Below are positions 33,527 through 42,410 of a stretch of 57,317 nucleotides of DNA, in pieces (the stretch's first letter is position 1; each line of letters begins with the position of its first letter). Under the pieces are notes generated by a model that was given only the letters and a program-made list of their open reading frames with translations, had not been told where the DNA came from and made no database searches. The DNA is from JBATBW01 sp049662565 (GTDB lineage: Bacteria; Bacillota_I; Bacilli_A; Erysipelotrichales; Erysipelotrichaceae), in the NCBI GenBank assembly GCA_049662565.1, contig JBATBW010000125.1, positions 1-57,317 on the forward strand, written 5' to 3'. Position numbers and translations under genes: made by a program.

Positions 33527-35835
33527 AGACTACTGTATCCTGTTCTTTCAATAATCTCATCTTGTAGTTCACTAGCTAGTTCAACGAAATAAGCGGTATA
33601 TCCTGCTACTCTAATAGTTAAAGTAGCATATTTCTCAGGTTCTCTTTTCGCATTAATCAAATCTTCTTTATTGACAACATTAAATTGAATATGCGGTATT
33701 TGTAACTTTACTAAAGATCGCAAGAATAAGTTGAATTTACTTATTGATTCATCATCTTTAAAGAATTGGGGCAAGAACTTCATATTTAAAAGCCCACCAT
33801 TTGTTGTAAGATTACAAGGTATTTTACTAACTGATTGCAATAGGGCAGTAGGCCCCATTTTATCTTTCCCATATACACAAGACATCCCACCATCCGCAAG
33901 TGGTTTTAAAGCATTTCGCCCATCACAACTGGCCCCGAGATTTTCTCCCATTGGTACATGGGCACTTACAGTATACATCCCTGTATGATAACGACCATTA
34001 CGATAATTTTGATAAATATCTAATTGTTTTCGGAAATAACTTGCCCATTTTATACCTAATAAGTCAACTTCATCAATATTATTACCATATTTTGGCGCCT
34101 TATTTAATAATTGTAGTTGTAATATTTCATAACCATTAAAATCATTTTTTAGTGCTTGTAGTAAGTCTATTGGTTTGATTAGTTGTTCTTCAAATACTAA
34201 TTTTTTTAAGGCACATAAACTGTCACTCAGATTGGCAATTTGTATCATTTGAATTCCACTAAAGTTATATCTAGCTCCCCCTCTAGTGACATCTAAGTTG
34301 TTTTTAATACAATCATCAATAGTCAATGATAAGAAGGCCGAAGGCAATACTTCTTGGTGGGTCTTTTCCACATCGACTAAACAATCGATCATTTTAACCA
34401 TAAAGTAATCTAATTGTTTTTTGAAAGCATCTTCTAATTGTTCATAGGTTTGATAATTGGTAATATTGCCTAGATCTAAACCAATTTGTTCACCAGTCAA
34501 TAAACACTTACCATTGTTTAAAGTCAGTTCTAAAACTTTATTAAAATTAAACATTGCCGCATCACTAAAACCTAAATTATTACCGACCGTAGTTATTTCG
34601 ACACAGCCGACAACTCCATAATTGTATGCGTCTTCTTTACTGATTCCTAAATTAATAAGTTCATCAATGATCGCTTCATCATTAAAGTATTGGGGCATCC
34701 CACTACCTTTTGCGACTACTTTTATTGATTCGTTAACTAATTGATCACTCGTTTGCTTATTTAAACGAACACTTAAATTAGGTTGAGGTAACAACAATTC
34801 TTTCGTCGCTTGTAAGAATAAATAACTCAATTCATTTTCTAGTGCTTGTTCATTTAGATCTTTTCCCCCAATGACAATATTAAAACCAATGGGGAATCCC
34901 GCAAAATACTTAGCACTATGTGAATTTCTTAAATAAACAATTTGATTAAACTTCAACCATAAATTTTCAATTATTTCTAAAGCTCCCTCTTTATCAATTA
35001 GCTTACTTTTAATATCATTATCATAATATTCCCATAAATAACGATCCAATTGACCTAATGAGAAACTAGATGCATTAGATTCTAAGTGTAATAAAACAAA
35101 TAAGAACCAAGTGAACTGTACTGCCTCATGAAAGCTAGTTGGTGCATCATTTACCAATTTATGACATATCTTACTAACCTTAATCATTTGTTCATTAGAG
35201 GCTTGTTCTTCCAGCAAACAAGCATAACGATTAATGAATATTTTGCTTCCTTCTAAAACAATTAATGAAGCTTGAAGATATTCGCTATTTTGGTGAATAA
35301 GCAAAGCTTCTTTGATTTCTTTTTCAATCCCACTTAAACCTAGCTTCAACCATTTTTGAATATTAGGTATAATATGCCCTTGAGCATGATCCTTTTGATT
35401 AATTTTTACAACTTTTTCTATTTTTTTAATTTCTTTCCCATAACGGCTATATATTTTACTTTCCAACGATTTATTTTCCCAATAAGGAAATAACTCTTCA
35501 TTAAATATTTTGACATCTTCTAGGCGAATATTAAACTTATCTTGGGGACGATTTGGAATATCTACAAATTCTTCTTTAATCCATTTACTTCCACTTTCCA
35601 CAAAGACAATACCACTGCGTACACCAACACAACGATTACCCACTATAAGTTCTAACGGATCGACACTAATTTGTAATTCCTCACAACAAGCTTTAAAAGC
35701 TAATGCTCTTTTTATAGATGTCGACAAATGTTCATTTTGTTGATATATTCTTGTCACGATTCTAGATTGTTCAATCGAAACATATCTTTTTTCTTTTAAC
35801 ATCTTGTTTTTTAATACTTGAATATTTTTTTTCAT
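33523..35835 (-). CDS. Glycyl radical enzyme (PFL2/YbiW-like, probable C-O lyase)
   Basis: About 770 residues. The start at 35835 has AGGTG 6 bases upstream. The active-site Cys is in GVVGCVEITT (about 411) and the glycyl radical Gly is in IRVAGYTA (about 745), 26 residues from the end. The single Cys in GCVE places it with dehydratase/lyase members (glycerol and propanediol dehydratases, choline lyase, YbiW), not with pyruvate formate-lyase, which has two adjacent Cys. Operon partners are its activase and FSA, so the product is likely a ketose phosphate. YbiW has been reported, as I recall, to convert 1,5-anhydroglucitol 6-phosphate to 1-deoxyfructose 6-phosphate; whether this enzyme does so cannot be decided from sequence alone. 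Confidence 0.88.
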   Translation of the reverse strand: MKKNIQVLKNKMLKEKRYVSIEQSRIVTRIYQQNEHLSTSIKRALAFKACCEELQISVDPLELIVGNRCVGVRSGIVFVESGSKWIKEEFVDIPNRPQDKFNIRLEDVKIFNEELFPYWENKSLESKIYSRYGKEIKKIEKVVKINQKDHAQGHIIPNIQKWLKLGLSGIEKEIKEALLIHQNSEYLQASLIVLEGSKIFINRYACLLEEQASNEQMIKVSKICHKLVNDAPTSFHEAVQFTWFLFVLLHLESNASSFSLGQLDRYLWEYYDNDIKSKLIDKEGALEIIENLWLKFNQIVYLRNSHSAKYFAGFPIGFNIVIGGKDLNEQALENELSYLFLQATKELLLPQPNLSVRLNKQTSDQLVNESIKVVAKGSGMPQYFNDEAIIDELINLGISKEDAYNYGVVGCVEITTVGNNLGFSDAAMFNFNKVLELTLNNGKCLLTGEQIGLDLGNITNYQTYEQLEDAFKKQLDYFMVKMIDCLVDVEKTHQEVLPSAFLSLTIDDCIKNNLDVTRGGARYNFSGIQMIQIANLSDSLCALKKLVFEEQLIKPIDLLQALKNDFNGYEILQLQLLNKAPKYGNNIDEVDLLGIKWASYFRKQLDIYQNYRNGRYHTGMYTVSAHVPMGENLGASCDGRNALKPLADGGMSCVYGKDKMGPTALLQSVSKIPCNLTTNGGLLNMKFLPQFFKDDESISKFNLFLRSLVKLQIPHIQFNVVNKEDLINAKREPEKYATLTIRVAGYTAYFVELASELQDEIIERTGYSSL

Positions 35836-35852
35836 CTTCATCACCTAATTTT

Positions 35853-35880
35853 ATTATAGGTTAATAGATTTAATTGTCAA
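35853..35880 (-). promoter_or_regulatory. Promoter of the glycyl radical enzyme operon
   Basis: Minus strand -35 TTGACA (35875-35880), 16-base spacer, -10 TATAAT (35853-35858). Both boxes are consensus. The 10-bp repeats abut the -35 box. Confidence 0.8.
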
Positions 35881-35920
35881 TTACTTTTTATTACTTTTTA
35901 TTATTTGTTATTAATTTATA
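35881..35920. repeat. Four 10-bp-phased repeats next to the -35 box
   Basis: Two exact copies of TTACTTTTTA (35881-35890, 35891-35900) are followed by TTATTTGTTA and TTAATTTATA. One unit per helical turn places each copy on the same DNA face. This could be an operator for several regulator subunits or an UP-like A-tract element. Confidence 0.6.
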
Positions 35921-35983
35921 CAGATTATTTCGCTATATTTTAGTAGAATATTTTGTTATAATGTTTAAGAAAGCGAGGTATTT

Positions 35984-36229
35984 ATGGAAACTATAACTTA
36001 TAAACCAAAAGGAGTCTGTTCCAAAGAATTTATCTTTGAAGTAGAAGGACATACAATCAAAAGTTTTACTGCCGTTGGCGGATGCAATGGTAACCTTAAA
36101 GGAATAGGAAACCTTTTAGTTAATCGTAATTTTGAAGAGGTTATATCTTTGTTAGAGGGGACAACATGTGGACCAAGAACTACTTCTTGCCCAGATCAAA
36201 TCGCCCAAGCACTAAAAAACCAATTATAA
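35984..36229 (+). CDS. TSCPD domain protein (TIGR03905-like)
   Basis: An 81-residue protein that is a single TSCPD domain, named for the conserved TSCPDQIA (residues 68-75), with upstream GGCNGNL and CGPRT. The domain also occurs at the C terminus of B12-dependent ribonucleotide reductases, and stand-alone copies are common in anaerobic Bacillota with unknown function. Four conserved-type Cys (13, 34, 63, 70) suggest a metal or redox role. It ends one base before the cysteine desulfidase gene, so the two are co-translated. Confidence 0.85.
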   Translation: METITYKPKGVCSKEFIFEVEGHTIKSFTAVGGCNGNLKGIGNLLVNRNFEEVISLLEGTTCGPRTTSCPDQIAQALKNQL

Positions 36230-36230
36230 T

Positions 36231-37499
36231 ATGAAACAACTATATCAAGATTATCAAGCTATTTTGCACGAAGAGCTAGTATTAGCTAGTGGCTGTACTG
36301 AACCAATAGCCATTGCCTTTTTAGCTGCCACTTGTAAAGAACTAATGGATGATCCCATTGAAAGAGTTCTTATCAAATGCAGTGGTAATGTCATCAAAAA
36401 TGTCAAAAGTGTTATAATTCCCAATACCAAAAACGAAAAAGGAATTAAAGCCGCTTGTATTGCTGGGCTTATTGCCGGTGATGCCAGCAAAAAAATGGAA
36501 GTTATTGAAAACGTCAGTGATCAACAGATTGAACAAATTCAAGCCGAAATGAAAAAAGATTATATATATATTGAATGTTTGCCTGATGAAGCTAACCTAT
36601 CAATAAAGATTAAATTACAAAGCGCTAATCATGAAGTAACTGGCGAATTAATGCACACGCATACTAACATCACCTTCTTAAAGAAGGATGATCAAATACT
36701 TATAAAAAACGAATGCGATAAAACCAACTTCAATAGCGTTCTTATTGATCGTTCTATATTGAACATTGAAGACATAATTGACTTTGCGAATAATGTTCCC
36801 TTAGATAACATCTCTTGTTTACTTAAAAAACAAATTGAAGTTAATCTTTCCATCGCAAAAGAAGGATTCATCAACAACTATGGGGTTCAAGTGGGCAAGA
36901 CATTATATAAATCACATAAAGATATCTTCTTAAAATGTATTAGTTATGCTGCTAGTGCAAGTGATGCGAGAATGGGTGGGTGTAAACTACCGGTAATGAC
37001 TAACTCTGGTAGTGGAAACCAAGGAATTACTTGTTCCTTGCCTTTAATTGTTTACGCTAAAGAATATAATCATAACGAAGAACAATTATTAAGATCGTTA
37101 ATCGTTGCGAATCTAATTACTGTTCATTTAAAAACCGGTATCGGTCGACTAAGTGCTTATTGTGGCGTCGTATGTGCTGCTTGTGCTAGCTTCGCAGCTA
37201 TTGCCCACCTTAATAATTATGATATAGAAATAATTAAAAAAGTTATTACTAACTCACTAGCCACTTCAAGTGGAATCATTTGTGACGGAGCTAAGGCATC
37301 ATGTGCCACAAAAATATCCACCGCTTTATTCTCAAGTTTGTTAGCTTATCAACTTGCAGTAAATGACCTATCATTTGAACCAGGTTGTGGTATTGTCCAA
37401 GAAAATATCGAGGACACTATCAAAGCTGTCGGTATTATTGGTAGAGAAGGAATGAAGCAAACCGATGAGATAGTGTTAGACATAATGACTAAAAAGTAG
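36231..37499 (+). CDS. cyuA: UPF0597 / CyuA-type L-cysteine desulfidase
   Basis: A 422-residue member of the UPF0597 (YhaM/CyuA) family, related to the alpha chain of Fe-S L-serine dehydratases. Conserved landmarks are SGCTEPIAIA (about 20-29), the SGSGNQGI loop (about 260) and a Cys-rich C-terminal half (YCGVVCAACASFAA, ICDGAKASC) that can hold a [4Fe-4S] cluster. It would split L-cysteine into pyruvate, ammonia and sulfide under anaerobic conditions. It pairs functionally with the cystine symporter at 23.3 kb. Serine cannot be excluded as a substrate. Confidence 0.83.
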   Translation: MKQLYQDYQAILHEELVLASGCTEPIAIAFLAATCKELMDDPIERVLIKCSGNVIKNVKSVIIPNTKNEKGIKAACIAGLIAGDASKKMEVIENVSDQQIEQIQAEMKKDYIYIECLPDEANLSIKIKLQSANHEVTGELMHTHTNITFLKKDDQILIKNECDKTNFNSVLIDRSILNIEDIIDFANNVPLDNISCLLKKQIEVNLSIAKEGFINNYGVQVGKTLYKSHKDIFLKCISYAASASDARMGGCKLPVMTNSGSGNQGITCSLPLIVYAKEYNHNEEQLLRSLIVANLITVHLKTGIGRLSAYCGVVCAACASFAAIAHLNNYDIEIIKKVITNSLATSSGIICDGAKASCATKISTALFSSLLAYQLAVNDLSFEPGCGIVQENIEDTIKAVGIIGREGMKQTDEIVLDIMTKK

Positions 37500-37528
37500 T
37501 AATATTAGATAGAATATGGAGGTATTAT

Positions 37529-38905
37529 ATGAAAAACGTATGGGAAAAATATAATGAAAATCAAACAAAAGAATGTTTCGATTTTTGTGAAGGCTATAAA
37601 CATTTCATCAGTAAATGCAAAACTGAAAGAGAATGTATCACATTAAGTGAAAGACTAGCTATTGATAAAGGATTTAAAAATTTAAAAACAGTTATCGAAA
37701 ACCATGAAGAAGTATTACCAAATGATCGTCTATATGCGATCAATAAAAACAAAAATATTGTCTTATTTGTAATTGGTGAACAACCAATAACTGATGGATT
37801 AAATATCTTGGGTGCTCATATCGATTCACCTAGAATTGATCTAAAACAAAAACCAATCTACGAAGACAATGGATTAGCTTTATTTGATACTCATTATTAT
37901 GGTGGAGTTAAAAAATATCAATGGGTAGCTCATCCAATGGCATTACATGGAATCGTTTGTAAGAAAGACGGAACAAATGTCGACATCGTTATCGGTGAAA
38001 ACGATAATGATCCAGTAGTTGGTATCAGTGATTTATTAATTCATTTATCACAAGATCAACTACAAAAACCGGGTGCAAAAGTAGTTGAAGGAGAAGACCT
38101 AAACTTATTAGTCGGATCAATCCCAAGTAAGACAGCCGAAAAAGACAAAGTTAAGGAAAACATCCTTGAAATCTTAAAAGAACAATATAACATTGAAGAA
38201 GATGACTTCATTTCAGCCGAATTTGAAATCGTCCCTGCCGGAAAAGCTCGTGACTACGGTCTAGACCGTTCAATGGTCGCAGGATATGGGCATGACGATC
38301 GCATCTGTGCTTATACATCATTACTAGCGATTTTAGAAATGGATCACCCAACAAGAACTAGCTGTTGTATATTAGTTGACAAAGAAGAAGTAGGCAGTCA
38401 AGGCAACACTGGAATGCAATCAGTATTCTTTGAAAATGTCATCGCTGAATTAATCGAACTAACTTCTAATTATTCCGACATCAAATTACGTCGTGCTTTA
38501 GAAAACAGTTTAATGTTATCAAGTGATGTATCCGCAGCCTATGATCCAAACTATCCATCAGTAAACGAAATGAAAAACACAGCCTTCTTTGGTGGTGGTA
38601 TTTGTTTCAATAAATACACTGGTGCTCGTGGTAAATCAGGATGCAATGATGCCAATCCAGAATTCATTGCGAAGTTAAGAAAATGTATGGATGAAAACGA
38701 TGTTATCTTCCAAACTGCAGAACTTGGACGTGTTGACCAAGGTGGTGGTGGTACTATCGCATACATCTTAGCTAACAAGAATATGGAAGTTATTGATGCT
38801 GGTATCGCAGTACAAAACATGCATGCCCCAATGGAAGTAGCTTCTAAAGCTGATATCTATGAAGCATATCGTGGTTATAAAGCTTTCTTAAAAGATATGG
38901 AATAA
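37529..38905 (+). CDS. M18 family aminopeptidase (aspartyl aminopeptidase type)
   Basis: A 458-residue cytosolic di-zinc aminopeptidase. Ligand motifs of the M18 family appear in order: AHIDSPRIDLK (His, about 91), YGHDDR (Asp about 253), DKEEVGSQG (Glu-Glu about 288), SSDVSAAYDP (Asp about 331) and the final HAPMEVAS (His about 431). GGAGG precedes the ATG. It removes N-terminal residues from short peptides. It is 29 bases after cyuA on the same strand and probably co-transcribed, ending at a strong terminator. Confidence 0.92.
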   Translation: MKNVWEKYNENQTKECFDFCEGYKHFISKCKTERECITLSERLAIDKGFKNLKTVIENHEEVLPNDRLYAINKNKNIVLFVIGEQPITDGLNILGAHIDSPRIDLKQKPIYEDNGLALFDTHYYGGVKKYQWVAHPMALHGIVCKKDGTNVDIVIGENDNDPVVGISDLLIHLSQDQLQKPGAKVVEGEDLNLLVGSIPSKTAEKDKVKENILEILKEQYNIEEDDFISAEFEIVPAGKARDYGLDRSMVAGYGHDDRICAYTSLLAILEMDHPTRTSCCILVDKEEVGSQGNTGMQSVFFENVIAELIELTSNYSDIKLRRALENSLMLSSDVSAAYDPNYPSVNEMKNTAFFGGGICFNKYTGARGKSGCNDANPEFIAKLRKCMDENDVIFQTAELGRVDQGGGGTIAYILANKNMEVIDAGIAVQNMHAPMEVASKADIYEAYRGYKAFLKDME

Positions 38906-38932
38906 ATATTTCTATAAAATAACTTATTGTTT

Positions 38933-38962
38933 AAGACTGTGTTAAAAAACACAGTCTTTTTT
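38933..38962 (+). terminator. Terminator after the M18 aminopeptidase
   Basis: A perfect 11-bp stem AAGACTGTGTT (38933-38943), AAAA loop, 38948-38958, then six T. The following 160 bases, up to the next terminator, are AT-rich and hold nothing I can name. Confidence 0.9.
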
Positions 38963-39125
38963 GCAATATTATTTGACCGTTAATAACACTTTTTTAAAAT
39001 TGAAATGGACTAGCCTACATATTATATCTTTTTTTTAATGCGCTAATATTGTTCTAATATCGATATTTAATATCTAAATAATTTTTATTTATATATATCA
39101 TTCATTATTTAAATGTCACAATTAA

Positions 39126-39150
39126 AAAGTGAACCTTATCGGTTCACTTT
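39126..39150 (-). terminator. Terminator of the Dabb gene
   Basis: A perfect 10-bp stem AAAGTGAACC/GGTTCACTTT with TTATC loop. The A-rich left flank gives U on the minus strand, just after the Dabb stop codon. Confidence 0.78.
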
Positions 39151-39155
39151 ATCTA

Positions 39156-39449
39156 TTAATATTCATAATCTACAACAACATTTGTACAAGCAATAACACT
39201 ATGAACATAAGTTTTCACTACTTCACAATGATATTTATCTTGAGCATATACTTGTAAATCTTCTCTACTATTGAGAGTAACTTCTAACATGACATCAAAT
39301 GATCTTTCTGATCTTAAGAAATCTATTTCGGATTTTACATCGACAATTACTGGAACATTTCCTTTCATTGATAGAAAAACATCTCTCAACTTATTCGCGT
39401 TTTCTACAGAATAATCTTTTAATTTACAAAATAATACGTGCTTAACCAT
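39156..39449 (-). CDS. Dabb (stress-responsive A/B barrel) domain protein
   Basis: A 97-residue ferredoxin-like dimeric alpha/beta barrel protein. The start MVKHVLFCKLKD and the ending HxxVxxYVHSVIACTNVVVDYEY fit the Dabb family. Relatives include stress proteins and small cyclases; no catalytic assignment is possible. GGGAG precedes the ATG. It overlaps the 3' end of the alcohol dehydrogenase gene by 8 bases, so the two form an operon. Confidence 0.82.
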   Translation of the reverse strand: MVKHVLFCKLKDYSVENANKLRDVFLSMKGNVPVIVDVKSEIDFLRSERSFDVMLEVTLNSREDLQVYAQDKYHCEVVKTYVHSVIACTNVVVDYEY

Positions 39450-40611
39450 GGTTTTCTCCCTTTATTTTCTTTAATAAATTTATTATTTCGGTTTTATTAT
39501 AAATTTTCGGTACCGGATATAATAAATTAGCTTCTTTAATAATATGATTAGATAGATCATCTAAATCTTTTAAATCTATTTGTTCAATATATTGAGGAAT
39601 GTTCATTTCTTGATTTAACATCTCAATTTTATTAATGAATGTTTGATGATCCATTTTAAAATCATCAAACTTGTGTTCTAATTTATTACCATAACTATTT
39701 AAAATATGTGGCATCACAATCGCAATAGCTAAACCATGTGGTAAATGATAATAGGCCCCAATCGCATGGGCAAAGGCATGAACATAACCGACATAGGCTT
39801 TAGTGAAAGCTTGTCCAGCCAATAAAGAAGCATATAGCATATTCTCTCTAGCGATAATATTTGAACCATCATGATAGGCAATTAATAAATTATCAAAAAT
39901 TAGATTGATGCTTTCAAAGGCATCTTTTTTAGTTTGTTTAGTATTACTATTCCCAATATAAGCTTCTATACTATGGCTTAAAGCATCCATGCCTGTAATA
40001 CTTGTTAATTGAGGATTAAGACCTAATGTTAAATTAGGATCTAAGATTGCATAATCACATATTAAACATGGATCGCTGATAGCATATTTCTCTTTATTAT
40101 TTGGATCACTTACTACGGCAGCTAGGGTCACTTCACTTCCTGTACCGGCAGTAGTTGGTACACCAATTAATATCGGTAACTTATGATGGATTTTCATAAT
40201 TCCCCGCATATCCTTAATTGACTTATTTACTAAAACTTTTTTCGCATTAGCGATTTTAGCACAGTCAAGAATTGAACCGCCACCTATGGCCACTATGGCT
40301 TGTGCTTCGCATTTGATATACTCGTTAGTGCAGTCTAAGATATTATCAATTGTCGGATCACTTGAAACTTTATTGTAAAAAGTATATTTTATTTGAGATT
40401 CATCTAATAATTTAATTAAAGGGTTTAATAATCCTAATTTAGTGATTGTACGGCCATTAATAATGAAGACATTATTAATATTATTATCGATAAGAACATC
40501 TTTTATTTTTAATATACTATTTTCACCTTTAATTACTTTAACTTTTTTGTATGGTATGACCTTTACTCCCATTTTTAGAATAAACTGATATATTCTGGCA
40601 ATTATTTTCAT
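39442..40611 (-). CDS. Iron-containing alcohol dehydrogenase
   Basis: A 389-residue type III dehydrogenase. The NAD(P) site is GGGSILDCAK (about 95-104). The family signature TAGTGSEVT is near 140. Metal ligands are the Asp and His in MDALSHSIEAY and the two His of the HAFAHAIGAYYHLPHG stretch. It probably interconverts aldehydes or ketones and alcohols in fermentation; the substrate is unknown. A role in reducing hydroxyacetone from the FSA route is possible but speculative. It overlaps the HAD gene upstream by one base. Confidence 0.9.
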   Translation of the reverse strand: MKIIARIYQFILKMGVKVIPYKKVKVIKGENSILKIKDVLIDNNINNVFIINGRTITKLGLLNPLIKLLDESQIKYTFYNKVSSDPTIDNILDCTNEYIKCEAQAIVAIGGGSILDCAKIANAKKVLVNKSIKDMRGIMKIHHKLPILIGVPTTAGTGSEVTLAAVVSDPNNKEKYAISDPCLICDYAILDPNLTLGLNPQLTSITGMDALSHSIEAYIGNSNTKQTKKDAFESINLIFDNLLIAYHDGSNIIARENMLYASLLAGQAFTKAYVGYVHAFAHAIGAYYHLPHGLAIAIVMPHILNSYGNKLEHKFDDFKMDHQTFINKIEMLNQEMNIPQYIEQIDLKDLDDLSNHIIKEANLLYPVPKIYNKTEIINLLKKIKGENHG

Positions 40612-41435
40612 TAAATTACCCCAAATTTTTTAAAAGCATTGTAGATGCCGTACTCTAAGATATCATCAGTGACATAATCGGCTGCAGCCTTACAATCATC
40701 ACTTCCATTACCCATTGCTACACCGATACCACAATACTGTAACATTTCAACATCGTTACTACTATCACCACAGGCAATCGCATCTTTTTTATCGACATTA
40801 TAATATTCCAATACTTTTTCAATCCCTGTCGCTTTACTAATGGCTTTATCTATTACTTCTAATGAATACATATCATTATCTTGATCGATATGTGTGTATT
40901 TACACGAATACCTTTCTGGTATGTTTTTTCTTATTTCTTCTCCCATTTCAAATGATTTAGCAAACAAACCCATTTTTGAAATTTTATCATCTAAAGAATA
41001 TTCACTCATTGGGAAGTATCCTTTTTTTGCAAGTTCTTTGTTTCTTTCTTCTTCACTTTTACTATTCAAACCAAAATAATGTCCAATTTCTTTTAGTCCT
41101 TTATTATCACAATATGCTCCGGCATCGCCTGCTATAGTATAACCAATCTGATGTTCGATACAAAACTTCATGATATCTTCGGTATCTTTTAAGTCCATTA
41201 CATTTTTATAGATTCTTTGTTTTTCCACATATACAACATTCCCTGCCGAAAAAATAAATCCATCTACTTCAAATCCCAAATGTTCAGTAGCTTCTCCCAT
41301 TGATCTTCCAGTACATAATAATACTTTATGACCATTTGCTCTAGCTTTCGCGATTGCGACTATGCTACTACTTGGTATTTCGTTGGCTTTTGAACTATAT
41401 AGAGTTCCATCTATGTCTAAAAATATTACTTTCAT
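40611..41435 (-). CDS. Cof-type HAD-IIB phosphatase (copy 1)
   Basis: A 274-residue Cof-like HAD phosphatase. Motif I is FLDIDGTLYSSK (Asp 6 and 8), motif II LLCTGR, and motif IV ACGDSSNDVEML. The C2-type cap spans about 85-200. Substrates of the family are sugar or nucleotide monophosphates. It is a clear paralogue of the next gene upstream (same DIDGTLYSSK, CTGR, FSAGNVVYV, YVTDDILE..YNA.KK). It is coupled to the alcohol dehydrogenase gene. Confidence 0.9.
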   Translation of the reverse strand: MKVIFLDIDGTLYSSKANEIPSSSIVAIAKARANGHKVLLCTGRSMGEATEHLGFEVDGFIFSAGNVVYVEKQRIYKNVMDLKDTEDIMKFCIEHQIGYTIAGDAGAYCDNKGLKEIGHYFGLNSKSEEERNKELAKKGYFPMSEYSLDDKISKMGLFAKSFEMGEEIRKNIPERYSCKYTHIDQDNDMYSLEVIDKAISKATGIEKVLEYYNVDKKDAIACGDSSNDVEMLQYCGIGVAMGNGSDDCKAAADYVTDDILEYGIYNAFKKFGVI

Positions 41436-41475
41436 TGTTTTTCCCTCCGTTTAAATTATACCACTTTCCTAAAAT

Positions 41476-41498
41476 AAAAGTCGATGTTATCGACTTTT
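41476..41498 (-). terminator. Hairpin between the two tandem HAD genes
   Basis: A perfect 10-bp stem AAAAGTCGAT, loop GTT, ATCGACTTTT, overlapping the stop codon of copy 2. The U-tract is short on the minus strand, so termination may be partial. Confidence 0.7.
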
Positions 41499-42321
41499 AA
41501 ATTACTCCTTCTTTTTTTAGAGCATTATAAAGACCATGTTCTAAAATATTGTCGGTCACATAATCAGCTGCCTGCTTACAAGCTTCACTCGCATTACCCA
41601 TTGCGATACCAACATTACATTCTTTCAACATTTCCAAATCATTACTACTATCGCCGATGGCAATCGTATCTGCCATACTCATATTTAAATAATTTACTAC
41701 CTTTTTAACCGCAATTGCTTTATTTGTCGATTTATCAATGATATCCATACCATAAACATGGATATCTTGTTCTGTTAAGGTAATATATGAACCAAATCTT
41801 TCCGGAATTTCCTTTTTGATTTCATACAACGGATCTAAAGTATCACTCATCACTCCTACTGCATATATTTGATCTAATTCACTATAATGTTCCCAAGTAA
41901 AATAACCGTTTTTTAATAGTTCTTTATTTTTGATTTCTTCATCATTGCTTCCATCGCTTAAGTAATTCCCAAGGATGTCTAGTCCTTTTTTATCTCCATA
42001 AGCTCCGGCATCTCCAGATATTGTCAATCCACAATCATATTTACGAACTAAACTCATAAGATTTTTTAAACTATCATTATCAATTGGTTGTTCAAATATA
42101 CGCTTCTTATTAACATAAATAACATTTCCTGCGGAAAAAATATAACCATCTACTTCAATTTTTAAATGACTTAAACATTCACCTAAAGTTCTTCCAGTAC
42201 ACAAAAATACTTTATGACCATTATTACGTGCTTTACTTATTGCGGTGATACTGCTTTCCGGCACTCCTGAAATTTTACTACTATATAATGTTCCATCAAT
42301 ATCAATAAAAATTAGTTTCAT
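41497..42321 (-). CDS. Cof-type HAD-IIB phosphatase (copy 2)
   Basis: About 274 residues from ATG 42321 (GGAG just upstream; an ATG 12 bases further out lacks a usable SD). Motifs: FIDIDGTLYSSK, FLCTGR, AIGDSSNDLEML and the closing VTDNILEHGLYNALKKEGVI. It is a tandem paralogue of copy 1, with the same length, order and C terminus, so it arose by local duplication. Substrate unknown. Confidence 0.88.
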   Translation of the reverse strand: MKLIFIDIDGTLYSSKISGVPESSITAISKARNNGHKVFLCTGRTLGECLSHLKIEVDGYIFSAGNVIYVNKKRIFEQPIDNDSLKNLMSLVRKYDCGLTISGDAGAYGDKKGLDILGNYLSDGSNDEEIKNKELLKNGYFTWEHYSELDQIYAVGVMSDTLDPLYEIKKEIPERFGSYITLTEQDIHVYGMDIIDKSTNKAIAVKKVVNYLNMSMADTIAIGDSSNDLEMLKECNVGIAMGNASEACKQAADYVTDNILEHGLYNALKKEGVI

Positions 42322-42410
42322 TTTCTCCACCATCCTATTATATTATAATAGAAATTACTCTTATTTCAAAACTTTAATGATATAATATTTATAATCGGAG
42401 GCAGAAAATC

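Noticed and set aside
33523..35835. Pyruvate formate-lyase
   Set aside because: PFL has two adjacent active-site Cys; this enzyme has a single Cys in GCVE and an FSA partner.
35881..35920. Short CRISPR array
   Set aside because: Units are 10 bp, contiguous, with no spacers and no cas genes; they are promoter-side repeats.
38959..39125. Small RNA or hidden gene between two terminators
   Set aside because: The stretch is AT-rich with no promoter pair, conserved fold or SD-led ORF that I can support.
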